Shown piece after piece: positions 35,645 to 43,996 of a DNA stretch of 64,000 nt. The position numbers were made by a program, and so were the translations under genes. The notes beneath the pieces are model-generated. The model made no database searches, was not told where the DNA came from, and was given only the letters and a program-made list of their open reading frames with translations. Position 1 is the first letter of the stretch. Each line of letters starts with the position of its first letter. Source of the stretch: Korobacter sp963703075 (GTDB lineage Bacteria; Acidobacteriota; Terriglobia; Terriglobales; Acidobacteriaceae); NCBI GenBank assembly GCA_963703075.1, contig OY969786.1:4650001-4714000 (forward strand), in the 5' to 3' direction.

Positions 35645-37589
35645 TGGTCCCCGATTGAATCGATTGGAGATACCCGCGCAGAGCGGCGTAATACTTCTGG
35701 TCTATGAAGAGACCTTTCAGCTTGAAGTCGCGCTGGATGTGCAGCGTACCGTTGTCATTGGCATACTCCACGGAGAGCTCCGCAACCGCGTTTTTATTGC
35801 TCACAGCTTTCGGCAGGCTCTCCACCTGGAAACTCGCCGGCAAATGAATGCTGACGTCGTCGTTGTGGTCGTAGAGGTATTCCATGCACACCGGGTGCAC
35901 ACGCTTCGTGCCGGTGAATGGGTTTCTATACGCACCGGCGAATAACGTGGAAGGTAGAAGGACCCGGCGCCCGGCTTGGCTCGCATATCCGGGAACCGTC
36001 AATTTGTAGGTGGCGATCAACGGAACAGAGGAGCTTTTCCAATCATTGACCTTCACCAGTTCCAAATCGGCCTTAAAGGAAAGCCAATTCTGCAGCAGGT
36101 CCTGCATGTCTTTCGTGCGGCCGGCATCATCTTCATCCCGCTCCCACAAGCGGCGGTGGAAGGCCTCTTCCCCGGTGAACGTCACCTCCACTTCACCGGT
36201 CAGCGAGCCGTCATCCTGAAGATTCATCTTCGCGACCCGCCGGATTCCAGGTTCCGTCGGGTCTGGTGGCGGAATCGTAACCCACACTGGAGCATTCTTA
36301 TCGAGCAGCAAACCTGCAACTGCAGTGTCTTCCCACGGGAGAACTCCATACGGACAGAATGGGCTGCCTGGATCGAGGTAGACGCTCTTGCCGTCTTGCC
36401 GAATGACCGCGATCTCGTAAGTGAGTTGGGCCGACGACGGCCATTCCTTGTGCAGGATGGCCGTATCGCGTTCCGTGACCTTGATCAGCGTGGCGTCAAA
36501 GCCCGCTCCGCGCGCCAGGGCAACGAAGGTGCGGTTCAACTCATTGCGGTAACCCGCCTTGCTGCTGAGAACGTCTTCCACACTCTTGTTCGGTCGTAGG
36601 TTGAGCGCTTTGGCCTCTTTTTCGGATTTAGCCGACTCGAATTCCAGGTTCTCAAACGACTGCACGTGTTCGTAAATCTTGTGCAGTTTTACGTCGCTGC
36701 TGTCGCTCGAGGCGATCACGCTGCCTAGGTCGCGTGCGATCGCACCTTTCTTGTCCATGTAGCCTTCGGCGGCCCCGTGCCATTTCTTGCCTTGGCCCTT
36801 CCAATACTCGTCTGGCGGCGGAATGCGTGCGTCGCTGTAGAAGAAAAGCACTCGCGCCGTTACTTCTGCTTCCGGCGGCATGTACTCTTCCTTTTCAAAG
36901 CCCGGTATGTTCGCAACGTCGAGAGTGACGGCATCCGTCAGCTTGTCTTGTGCGATCTTTGTGTCTTGCGGAAGTCCCAGGGAACGCAGCGTCCAGAACA
37001 ATCCAGGTCTCTGAAGGGGCTTGAAGATGAAGTGCGCCGATCTCTCGTATAGAGGATTCTGCACCTTCCATTCCGAGCGCGGAAAGTAGTACCAGGCGCG
37101 TGTGTTTGGATCTGAAGCCTCCCAACGGCGCACAAAGCGGTAGTCGAGAATGCTGCCCGGAGTAACATCGGGCATCGTGAAAGCCTTGGTGTGAAACTTG
37201 AAGCCGCGTCCCTGCGCTACGACCTTTTCATAGACTTGCCCGCTGAACGGAACGATCGATCCGTCCGGATGAATCGTTCTCCCGCGCACCGATTCCAGGT
37301 TGTACGTGGCACGGTCGAACACGGGCAATTCGACGTCGCCATACTGCTTGCCTTCCTCGGTGAAAACCTTTACGCGAACATATTCCGTTTCCGATCCCAT
37401 CGTGTCGTCGCGCTCGATTGACCGGTAAAGGATCATGGCCTTCGCGCCAGGCGCGGCCGGGTTGTCTTTTAACGCCAGGTCCTCCGGCGTGATCGGCAAC
37501 CAGTCGTCTTTCGCTTGTGCTTTTTGGGAGGAAAGAAGGAAAACCACGGCCAGCATGCCGTAACCAAGGAGGCAGAATCGCTTCTTCAT
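35613..37589 (-). CDS. DUF3857 paralogue with a degenerate transglutaminase core
   Basis: 658 residues from the Met at 37589 (MKKRFCLLGYGMLAVVFLLS, a signal peptide). It has the same domain order as the downstream gene. At the position of the catalytic Cys the sequence reads KAGYRNELNRTFVALARGAG, with no Cys, and at the His position it reads LTYEIAVI, with Tyr; only the Asp (VYLDPGSPF) is kept. It is therefore probably non-catalytic. It overlaps the intact copy by 32 bp, so a regulatory or substrate-binding subunit is plausible. Confidence 0.82.
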   Translation of the reverse strand: MKKRFCLLGYGMLAVVFLLSSQKAQAKDDWLPITPEDLALKDNPAAPGAKAMILYRSIERDDTMGSETEYVRVKVFTEEGKQYGDVELPVFDRATYNLESVRGRTIHPDGSIVPFSGQVYEKVVAQGRGFKFHTKAFTMPDVTPGSILDYRFVRRWEASDPNTRAWYYFPRSEWKVQNPLYERSAHFIFKPLQRPGLFWTLRSLGLPQDTKIAQDKLTDAVTLDVANIPGFEKEEYMPPEAEVTARVLFFYSDARIPPPDEYWKGQGKKWHGAAEGYMDKKGAIARDLGSVIASSDSSDVKLHKIYEHVQSFENLEFESAKSEKEAKALNLRPNKSVEDVLSSKAGYRNELNRTFVALARGAGFDATLIKVTERDTAILHKEWPSSAQLTYEIAVIRQDGKSVYLDPGSPFCPYGVLPWEDTAVAGLLLDKNAPVWVTIPPPDPTEPGIRRVAKMNLQDDGSLTGEVEVTFTGEEAFHRRLWERDEDDAGRTKDMQDLLQNWLSFKADLELVKVNDWKSSSVPLIATYKLTVPGYASQAGRRVLLPSTLFAGAYRNPFTGTKRVHPVCMEYLYDHNDDVSIHLPASFQVESLPKAVSNKNAVAELSVEYANDNGTLHIQRDFKLKGLFIDQKYYAALRGYLQSIQSGTNEQAVLKMAN

Positions 37590-37755
37590 CAGGAACCCCG
37601 AGCCCATCCGTCGGCGAGTTATCCGTTTTCGGCACGTTCGTGTCGAAATCCAGAGTTCCTGATTATGGACTGAGTACCTGGATTAGTGAATAGGAAAATT
37701 TGTAGTTCCGTTTTCGGAACAACTTGGGCGACCTAGTTTGAAGGGGTTACTTTGG

Positions 37756-38526
37756 TTAGTCTCCGGCCGCGCCAACCAGCACCAATGGCATGGTTGGAGT
37801 AGTGGAACCTTCTGGTTTCTCGATAGTTACCGCGAATGCCTTCGGCTGCATCCCGCTCGGCATGGAACTCTGCATCACGGTTGCGCTTCCGCTGGCATCG
37901 GGCGAGAACATTCCTGCCGGAATCGGTGCACCTTGTTTGGGCACTAACCATAGCTCGTAGGCCTTGTTCGGAGGAGCCGGCGGCATGTTGCTCGCCATGA
38001 AGATCAGGCGGCCGGCTTGCGGGCTATAGATAGTCTTTCCCTGGGGTTTTGGCTTCTCCGCTCCTGGCGTCATCGTCACCCGCATGGCATCCGGCGATTT
38101 GAGCAGGCCCAGCATTTCGTGTGCCTGCTGGAGCTCAATTGCCTGCGACTGGCTGTTCGCCTGGATCGCCCCAAGGTCGTTTTTCAAGCGCAGATTCGCG
38201 AAATACAGCAGTGCCGACAACAAGGCAAAGGCAACCGTTGCAAACCACGGGATCCACATCCATCCCTTGCCCACTGCTGCCGGACGCTCTGACCGTTTCG
38301 GTTCCTTGGCAATGGCCGAGATCAGCCGCTCGCGCGAGCGTGCTGGCGGTTTTGGTCCCGCGGCGGTCAATGCGATGAGCCCTAGGTCTTCCTGCACAGC
38401 CATAAGCTCGCGGCGGCACTCGGCACACGTCTCCAGATGCGCCTCGAAACGCTCTCTCTCACCGCCTTCGAGCGAGCCGAGGGCGTAGAGCAGCACTTCT
38501 TCCGCGAATTGGTCGTGCGAATTCAC
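37756..38526 (-). CDS. zinc-finger anti-sigma factor (RskA-like)
   Basis: 256-residue single-pass protein that should sequester the ECF sigma factor encoded just upstream. The N-terminal anti-sigma domain has His30, Cys34 and Cys37 (HLETCAEC). One membrane helix lies at about 89-110, followed by a short coiled region and a periplasmic RskA-type domain with AYELWLVPKQG and SGSATV. Its start overlaps the sigma gene stop by 4 bp. A possible terminator (GTTCCG/CGGAAC, 37705-37720) lies downstream. Confidence 0.92.
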   Translation of the reverse strand: MNSHDQFAEEVLLYALGSLEGGERERFEAHLETCAECRRELMAVQEDLGLIALTAAGPKPPARSRERLISAIAKEPKRSERPAAVGKGWMWIPWFATVAFALLSALLYFANLRLKNDLGAIQANSQSQAIELQQAHEMLGLLKSPDAMRVTMTPGAEKPKPQGKTIYSPQAGRLIFMASNMPPAPPNKAYELWLVPKQGAPIPAGMFSPDASGSATVMQSSMPSGMQPKAFAVTIEKPEGSTTPTMPLVLVGAAGD

Positions 38527-39125
38527 GAGCGGTCTCCTGGCGCTAGTCGTTTGCGAAGCTGTAGCAGCGCGCTGCGAATGCGTGTCTTCACCGTTCCCAG
38601 CGGCTCACCGGTCTTCGCCGCGATCTCCGTATGCGTCAGCCCTTCAAAAAAAGCCATTTCCATGCAGCGTCTCTGTTCCGGGAACATCTCCAACATCGCG
38701 CTGCGCACTTTCTCAACGATTACGTTCTGCTCGGCCTCCGTTCCTATATCGTGGCTGCCGGCAATCACCACGTCATCCAAATTCGTTTGCGGACGCCGCT
38801 TCCGGATAACATCGATCGCACGATGGCGGGTAATCACACCGAGCCACGCTGCCAGGCTGCCGCGACTTCCGTCGAAGGCCGAAGGTTCGCGCCATAGCTG
38901 CATGAAAATCTCCTGCAGAACGTCTTCCGCCGCTGCGGCGTCGCCCAAAATGCGTAACGCAGTCGCGTACACGATGGGCGAATAGCGGTCATAGAGCGCA
39001 GCCATGGACTGCGGGTCGCCCGCGCGAAGCCGCGCGATCAGCGTGGAGTCACCCGTTTCCGGATTGGGTGCCAGCGTGCTCAGTGGTACGCCCCTGTCTC
39101 GCCGCTTTAAGTACGCGTGCGGCAC
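38523..39125 (-). CDS. ECF-family RNA polymerase sigma factor (SigK/RpoE type)
   Basis: 200 residues with sigma region 2 (ALYDRYSPIVYATALRILG and AEDVLQEIFMQLWRE) and region 4 (PEQRRCMEMAFFEGLTHTEI, GTVKTRIRSALLQLRKRL). The N-terminal about 25 residues before TLIARLRAGD are not conserved, so a downstream start is possible. It forms the standard coupled pair with an RskA-like anti-sigma factor. The target regulon is not visible; the TGTAAC/CGTC elements upstream of the RiPP cluster are one speculative candidate. Confidence 0.95.
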   Translation of the reverse strand: MPHAYLKRRDRGVPLSTLAPNPETGDSTLIARLRAGDPQSMAALYDRYSPIVYATALRILGDAAAAEDVLQEIFMQLWREPSAFDGSRGSLAAWLGVITRHRAIDVIRKRRPQTNLDDVVIAGSHDIGTEAEQNVIVEKVRSAMLEMFPEQRRCMEMAFFEGLTHTEIAAKTGEPLGTVKTRIRSALLQLRKRLAPGDRS

Positions 39126-39140
39126 GCGTTTGGATTGACT

Positions 39141-39160
39141 AAAAGAGGCTTTTGCCTCGC
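39141..39160 (-). terminator. terminator of the hemerythrin gene
   Basis: Short hairpin GAGGC-loop-GCCTC (39145-39158) followed on the minus strand by TTTT, about 67 bp after the hemerythrin stop. The arms are only 5 bp, so the support is modest. Confidence 0.5.
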
Positions 39161-39226
39161 TCTGCAGTATAACGACCCAGAAGACCGTGCGGAAGTTAGC
39201 GGCTTCGATTCTGGAGGATACGCGTC

Positions 39227-39763
39227 CTATGCGTGCTTGCGACGTTGCTGCATTTCGCCCAAAACACTGGTCAGAGCTTCGGGAGACAATTGTTGGTGCA
39301 GAAAAGGGAAAATTACGCTTTCCTCGAGGGCGAGGTGGCCCTCAAACACTTCCTGCAAGGCAGCCGAAAGCGAGCAGAGTTCGGCATGCACATCGGGCAG
39401 CTTCGCCGGATTGTGGGAGAGCAGCCGCAGAACCGGCGATAGTCTCTCGACAAGGTCGTCGACCGCCTGGTGCTGATGCGTCATTGCCTCCAGCGCACCC
39501 GTAATCTCCGGATTGGAGAGCGCAATGAGCCGCGGACGCACGCTCTCCTCTTCGTCTGCTTCATGCAAAGGCAAAGCGATTGAAAAGTACCGCAAGGCGG
39601 ATCCGGCCGCATTCCTGATCTCCTCATCTGTCGCACCCTCGGCATGGGCCAGTTTCCGCAGCATCGAGCTGAAGTGCCGAATGCGCTCATGGCAGGCGAT
39701 CAGAAGATCAACAGCATTCTCGAATGACGAAGCAGGGTTCGTGGATTTGATTTCGTGCAGCAT
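39227..39763 (-). CDS. hemerythrin HHE domain protein
   Basis: 178 residues from the Met at 39763, chosen for the GGAGAGG site just upstream. Four-helix HHE protein that binds a di-iron centre for O2, NO or iron sensing. Ligand residues are seen in CHERIRHFS, LPLHEADEEE, THQHQAVDDL and FEGHLALEESVIFPFLH, a full His/Glu set. It has no membrane helix and no DNA-binding domain. The neighbouring sigma factor gene suggests a stress role but the two are separated by a terminator-like hairpin. Confidence 0.9.
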   Translation of the reverse strand: MLHEIKSTNPASSFENAVDLLIACHERIRHFSSMLRKLAHAEGATDEEIRNAAGSALRYFSIALPLHEADEEESVRPRLIALSNPEITGALEAMTHQHQAVDDLVERLSPVLRLLSHNPAKLPDVHAELCSLSAALQEVFEGHLALEESVIFPFLHQQLSPEALTSVLGEMQQRRKHA

Positions 39764-39861
39764 ACCTCTCCTGCTTATTCGATGTCGGTACACCGAAGTT
39801 CGGGGCAAAAAGAAAGGGCCGCGGCTCTCCCGCGACCCCGTCCGTCTCTATCTATTTGGTG

Positions 39862-40404
39862 TCAGCGCCTGCGGCCCTTCTTGGCCGCTTTCTTGGAGGT
39901 CTTCTTGGCGCCACTTTTCTTGGCCGTCTTCCTCACTGCCTTTTTCGCCGACTTCTTGGCAGGTGCTTTCTTCGAGGACTTATTGGCACTCTTCTTCTTG
40001 GCTGCCTTTTTCGCGGCCTTCTTAGCCGGAGCCTTCTTCGCGGCTTTTTTGGCAGGAGCCTTTTTCACAGCCTTCTTTGCCGGGGCTTTCTTGGCTGCGG
40101 CTGGCTTCAAAGCTACTACGGCCTTCGCAGGTGCTTTCTTCGGAGGCGCCGCTTTTTGCTTCTCAGCCGCTCCTCCGCCGCCACCCGTGCCAGAGGCAGC
40201 TCCGCCGCCCGTGGTCATCTCGGTTTCATCTTCGTCGTCAATGTCCTCTTCCTCTTCGTCGGGGGCCGAGGCGGTGACGGTCTCATCTTCCTCTTCTTCT
40301 TCGTCCTCGAAATCCTCGTCGAGGGACTCATCGAACGCGTTAGAGTCGCCGAACTCATCCATCTCGTCATCACGTCCGTACAGCGTAATGTCGTCGAAAC
40401 TCAT
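39862..40404 (-). CDS. bipolar acidic/histone-H1-like protein
   Basis: 180 residues of extreme composition. Residues 1-63 are highly acidic (runs of Glu and Asp, for example DEDFEDEEEEEDET), 64-80 is a Gly-rich linker, and 85-180 is a Lys/Ala/Pro tail with KKAPAKK repeats ending in KKGRRR. The tail is like eukaryotic histone H1 and bacterial Hc1/AlgP-like nucleoid proteins and should bind DNA. The acidic head is unusual for that class and might shield the tail or act as a chaperone. Codon use is GC-rich and the repeats make slippage likely. Confidence 0.8.
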   Translation of the reverse strand: MSFDDITLYGRDDEMDEFGDSNAFDESLDEDFEDEEEEEDETVTASAPDEEEEDIDDEDETEMTTGGGAASGTGGGGGAAEKQKAAPPKKAPAKAVVALKPAAAKKAPAKKAVKKAPAKKAAKKAPAKKAAKKAAKKKSANKSSKKAPAKKSAKKAVRKTAKKSGAKKTSKKAAKKGRRR

Positions 40405-40715
40405 CTGTCCTCCTGCCTATCTCCGCCTGCAACGATATTTGTACCGATCACTTGCGTCTGACTGTCGACCAGTCAACGCCAACGATTGCGAATAACGATC
40501 GCTTCGATCACGTCCAACGGCGCGGATTATAGCACTACAACCCTCGCCCTTCGCGCGACCACGCTCCATCAAGGATACGGACTCTATCTGAAATTACGTC
40601 ACGTGGCAACCGACCCGCGGGCGCCGTATCGCAGCACGAATTCACAATGGAAATACACCCGTCGGTCCGATGAGAGGAGACGTGTAACTTATTGATTTCA
40701 GGATGTAATGTGAGT
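40405..40715. other. noncoding stretch
   Basis: 311 bp between the start of the histone-like gene and the end of the lytic transglycosylase gene. It should hold the promoter of the histone-like gene and the end of the LysM transcript. I see no open frame with convincing coding signal and only a short inverted repeat (GACTG/CAGTC near 40463). Confidence 0.5.
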
Positions 40716-42641
40716 CTATCGAGGAATCAGGAGGACATCTCCGGCGCGCAGTTTCGCGATCGTCGGATTCTTCTTCTTCAACTCTGCCACCGTCGTGTTG
40801 TATTGACTCGCGATGCTCGTCAAAGTCTCTCCGCGTTTTACCGTGTGGTGCGTGATCGATTTTGCCGACTCCTTCTTGCTGCTCGTCGTAGAGGACGCCT
40901 TCCGAGTGCTTAGCTCGGGCGCGGCCTTCGCATGTCGCGGTGGCGACGAGCCGGCTGCGTCTTCTTCTTCGCCGCTGGGCTTGTAAATGTGCAGAACTCG
41001 CCCGGGCTTCACCAAGTCGCCCGTCAGGTGATTCCATCTTCGAATCTTGTCGGCCGGCACGGCAAAATCATCAGCGATGCTGGAGATCGTGTCGCCCTTG
41101 CGCACCTTGTAGGCGGTGGCGTGCTTCGAATAGCTGCCCGCGTCGCTCACTGCCCCTTCCTTATTTTTGGCGGGTGCCACCGGTATGATCAGCTTCGCGT
41201 CGGCGAGCACTTCATCATCCGGAAGATTATTCGCATCTGAAATTGCTTCCGCGCTCACGTGATACTTGCGCGCGATAGATGCCAGGGTGTCTCCTGGTTG
41301 TACCCTGTGGAAGCGCCACAGTACGCGTTTTTCCATCGGAATTCCCGCTACTTGCTGTTCGAATTTTTCCTTCGTTCCCGCGGGGAGATGCAGCGTGAAC
41401 TGCTGATCTTTTGGCGTCGTCATCCGCAGCAAGCTTGGGTTGAGTTCCTGCAAGGTCGTCACCGAACTGTCCACGCACTCCGCCACCAGGCGAAGGTCCA
41501 CGGGATAATCAATCGCAACTGAGTCGCTCGCTAGCGGCACCTCGAATTGCACATTGTCGAGCCCGTATTGCTGCGGGTTCTTCGACATGATCGTGATCGC
41601 GATGATGATCGGTACATAGTTGCGCGTCTCGTAGGGAAGTACGTTGCGCTTATACAACTCCCAGAAATCGGCATACCCCGTGCGTTCCACCGCGCGCTGC
41701 ACCGTTAATGGCCCGCTGTTATAGGCGGCCATCGCCAGGTACCAATCGCCGAACATGTTGTAGAGATCTTTCAAATGGTGCGCTGCTGCCCGCGTCGCCT
41801 TCTCCGGATCCTGCCGTTCATCGAGCCACCAGTTTCTTTCCAGTCCGTATCCGGATGCGCGGCTCGCCATGAATTGCCACATCCCGCGCGCTCCTGCGCG
41901 TGAAAGCGCCAGCGAGTGGAAGCCTGACTCCGCCTGCGCAAGGTAAATCAAATCTTGCGGCACCCCTTGTTCCTTCAGCACCCGCGAGATCATTTCGCGA
42001 TAGCGTCCCGATCGCGCCATGCCATTCGCCAAAGTTCCCTTGCCGCGGCTCGAGAAGTACGAGATGAAGCTTGCGATCTGGTCGTTCATCACCAGCGGTA
42101 AATCCGATCGTGTTTGCTGGACTTCAGCCAGCGCCTGTGCCTTGATGTTTGGATCCACGGGGAACGTCACTTCATTGGCTTCATCGATCGGCGCCGGTTC
42201 CGATTTTTGCTCCGTGAACCCGTCGCCTTCTTTCAGCGCCTGCAACTCCAGTTCGTGCACCGACTCGACAATCTTGTCGAACTCGTTTTCCAGACGCTCG
42301 TCCGAATGAATATCGAGGCCGCTTCCCACCATGGTCATGAAGGCATGGTCAAAGTTGTCCTTGGCGGCTTCCAGGTGTCCCGCCGTGTAGTTAGCTCGCC
42401 CTGCCTGAAATTCCTTTTCCGCCTGCGCAATCAGCGTCGCTGCCGGATCCTCCGGAGCGGGCGCAGCCGCGACGGGCTCTGGCGCAGGAGCAGCCTGGGC
42501 AGGTGCCGGAGTCGGGAGGCTCGGGGCCATGGCAGCGGCCGGCGGCTTCACAGCAGCCTTTTTCGGGCTGTCGGTTTCGCACGCGGTCGTGAAAATCACT
42601 GCGCCCAGCAGGGGAAGTGACCAGAATCGACGAATTCTCAT
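40716..42641 (-). CDS. lytic transglycosylase with LysM repeats (MltD-like lipoprotein)
   Basis: 641 residues that cleave peptidoglycan to 1,6-anhydro products. The Met at 42641 is used since GAGGGA lies just upstream. A lipobox (FTTAC) gives a lipoprotein; an Ala/Pro linker follows. The SLT domain has the catalytic Glu in LAQAESGFHSLALSRAGARG and MAAYNSGPLTVQRA. Three LysM domains follow at the C-terminus (HRVQPGDTLASIARKYHV, YKVRKGDTISSIADDF, HTVKRGETLTSIASQYN). The layout is that of E. coli MltD. Confidence 0.95.
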   Translation of the reverse strand: MRIRRFWSLPLLGAVIFTTACETDSPKKAAVKPPAAAMAPSLPTPAPAQAAPAPEPVAAAPAPEDPAATLIAQAEKEFQAGRANYTAGHLEAAKDNFDHAFMTMVGSGLDIHSDERLENEFDKIVESVHELELQALKEGDGFTEQKSEPAPIDEANEVTFPVDPNIKAQALAEVQQTRSDLPLVMNDQIASFISYFSSRGKGTLANGMARSGRYREMISRVLKEQGVPQDLIYLAQAESGFHSLALSRAGARGMWQFMASRASGYGLERNWWLDERQDPEKATRAAAHHLKDLYNMFGDWYLAMAAYNSGPLTVQRAVERTGYADFWELYKRNVLPYETRNYVPIIIAITIMSKNPQQYGLDNVQFEVPLASDSVAIDYPVDLRLVAECVDSSVTTLQELNPSLLRMTTPKDQQFTLHLPAGTKEKFEQQVAGIPMEKRVLWRFHRVQPGDTLASIARKYHVSAEAISDANNLPDDEVLADAKLIIPVAPAKNKEGAVSDAGSYSKHATAYKVRKGDTISSIADDFAVPADKIRRWNHLTGDLVKPGRVLHIYKPSGEEEDAAGSSPPRHAKAAPELSTRKASSTTSSKKESAKSITHHTVKRGETLTSIASQYNTTVAELKKKNPTIAKLRAGDVLLIPR

Positions 42642-42746
42642 TTCCCTCGATGAGCCATGCAAAATCGCATTACGACTCAATAGAATGTGGCGAGCAGCTT
42701 CCGAATCCTACAACGGCTTTATTTTCAGGGTCAATGAACCGAGAGG

Positions 42747-43931
42747 CTACGTCTTTCGCAGCGCCTGATCGAGGTCCGAGATCAGGTCCTCCGGAGCTTC
42801 AATCCCCACCGAAAGCCGGATCGTCGCGTCGGAAACTCCCAATAGATTCAACCTTTCCCGCCCCAGGCCCACATGCGATGACAGCAGCGGATAGGAAACA
42901 GTCGACTCCACTCCGCCCAGCGTTGTGGCCAGGCACCAGAGCTCAAGCGCATTAATAAATTTCTCTGCCGCCCTTCCGCCACCACGAATATCGAACGAAA
43001 CCATCATGCCCGCGTCGCGCATTTGCGCCTTCGCGACTTCGTGAAAGCGGTCATCCGGCAGTCCGGGAAAGAAGACTTGCTTCACTTTCGGATGTTCGTT
43101 CAGGAATCTCGCAATCGCATGCGCATTCTTGCACGCGCGCTCGACGCGTATATCCAGCGTCTTCAGTCCACGGATGAGAAGGTACGCTGCCCCTGGATCA
43201 AGACACCCACCCGTCACGATCATCACCTGCCGCGCCAGGTCGATCCATTTCCTCGACCCCGCCAGCGCCCCGGCGGTGAGATCGCTGTGGCCGCCCAGGT
43301 ATTTCGTTGCCGAGTGGTACACCATGTCCACCCCAAGGGTCAGAGGCCGTTGCAAAACCGGGGTCGCAAATGTGCTATCGACGACCGTGACGATCTTGTG
43401 TCTGCGTGCCAGGGCACACATTTTTCGTAAGTCAAAGCATCGCACTGTTGGGTTCGCGGGCGTCTCGATCAACATCATGCGCGTGCGCTGGTTGATATAC
43501 CTCTCCGCCCGGTCGAGGTCATTGAACGGAATGAAGCTCGTCTTGATCCCGCAACGTGCCAGCACCGTTTCCACGAGCTTCAACGTTCCGCCGTAAACAT
43601 CCAGCGGGGCCACGATCTCATCGCCTGCCTGGCAGCAACTGAGCACCGCGCACAAGAAAGCGGCCATCCCGCTGGCGGTGACGACGCATGCCTCCGCACC
43701 CTCGAGCGCCGCGATCTTTTGTTCCGCTGCGGCGACGGTGGGGTTCGCGTAGCGCGAGTACAGGTAGTCCTTCGACTTTCCTTCCGCGTAGCGACGCAGG
43801 TCCGCGAACTTTTCCAGCACGAATACCGAAGTCTGGGCAATGGGTGTGGTGAGTGGAACATTGCCGCGGCCGTGCCGTTCTTCTCCGGCATGGACGCAAT
43901 CCGTCGCAACCGAGCGCTTCTTCCTCGTCAT
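42747..43931 (-). CDS. Cys/Met metabolism PLP-dependent enzyme (cystathionine gamma-synthase/lyase family)
   Basis: 394 residues from the Met at 43931; the longer frame would run into the next gene's end and lacks family sequence. The PLP lysine is in YHSATKYLGGHSD, with SRYANPTVAAAEQKIAALEG, IETPANPTVRCFDLR and the C-terminal IRLSVGIEAPEDLISDL, all of the trans-sulfuration family. It could be a synthase, lyase or methionine gamma-lyase; the sequence alone does not decide. The next gene upstream ends with a strong terminator, so this one has its own promoter. Confidence 0.93.
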   Translation of the reverse strand: MTRKKRSVATDCVHAGEERHGRGNVPLTTPIAQTSVFVLEKFADLRRYAEGKSKDYLYSRYANPTVAAAEQKIAALEGAEACVVTASGMAAFLCAVLSCCQAGDEIVAPLDVYGGTLKLVETVLARCGIKTSFIPFNDLDRAERYINQRTRMMLIETPANPTVRCFDLRKMCALARRHKIVTVVDSTFATPVLQRPLTLGVDMVYHSATKYLGGHSDLTAGALAGSRKWIDLARQVMIVTGGCLDPGAAYLLIRGLKTLDIRVERACKNAHAIARFLNEHPKVKQVFFPGLPDDRFHEVAKAQMRDAGMMVSFDIRGGGRAAEKFINALELWCLATTLGGVESTVSYPLLSSHVGLGRERLNLLGVSDATIRLSVGIEAPEDLISDLDQALRKT

Positions 43932-43946
43932 GCTCTCGATTGTAGC

Positions 43947-43977
43947 CAAAAAATTAGGCGCCTCAGCGTGAGGCGCC
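43947..43977 (-). terminator. rho-independent terminator of the second TonB receptor
   Basis: Perfect 9-bp arms (GGCGCCTCA/TGAGGCGCC, 43957-43977) with a 3-nt loop, followed on the minus strand by TAATTTTTTGG. It lies 19 bp after the receptor stop. Confidence 0.9.
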
Positions 43978-43996
43978 GTCCGAAGATTTTCGCTTG

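Noticed and set aside
37705..37720. GTTCCG-TTTT-CGGAAC stem after the anti-sigma gene as ECF promoter (GGAAC)
   Set aside because: Its symmetry fits a weak terminator better and no matching -10 is at the right distance.
39126..39226. Possible autoregulatory ECF promoter before the sigma gene (TAACTTCC on minus, about 39191-39198)
   Set aside because: The -35-like octamer is shared with the RiPP promoter but no CGTC stands at 16-17 bp, so it is not called.
39755..40495. Ala/Phe-rich frame opposite the histone-like gene
   Set aside because: It is the mirror of the Lys/Ala repeats (Phe/Leu runs) and cannot be coding together with the acidic-basic protein.
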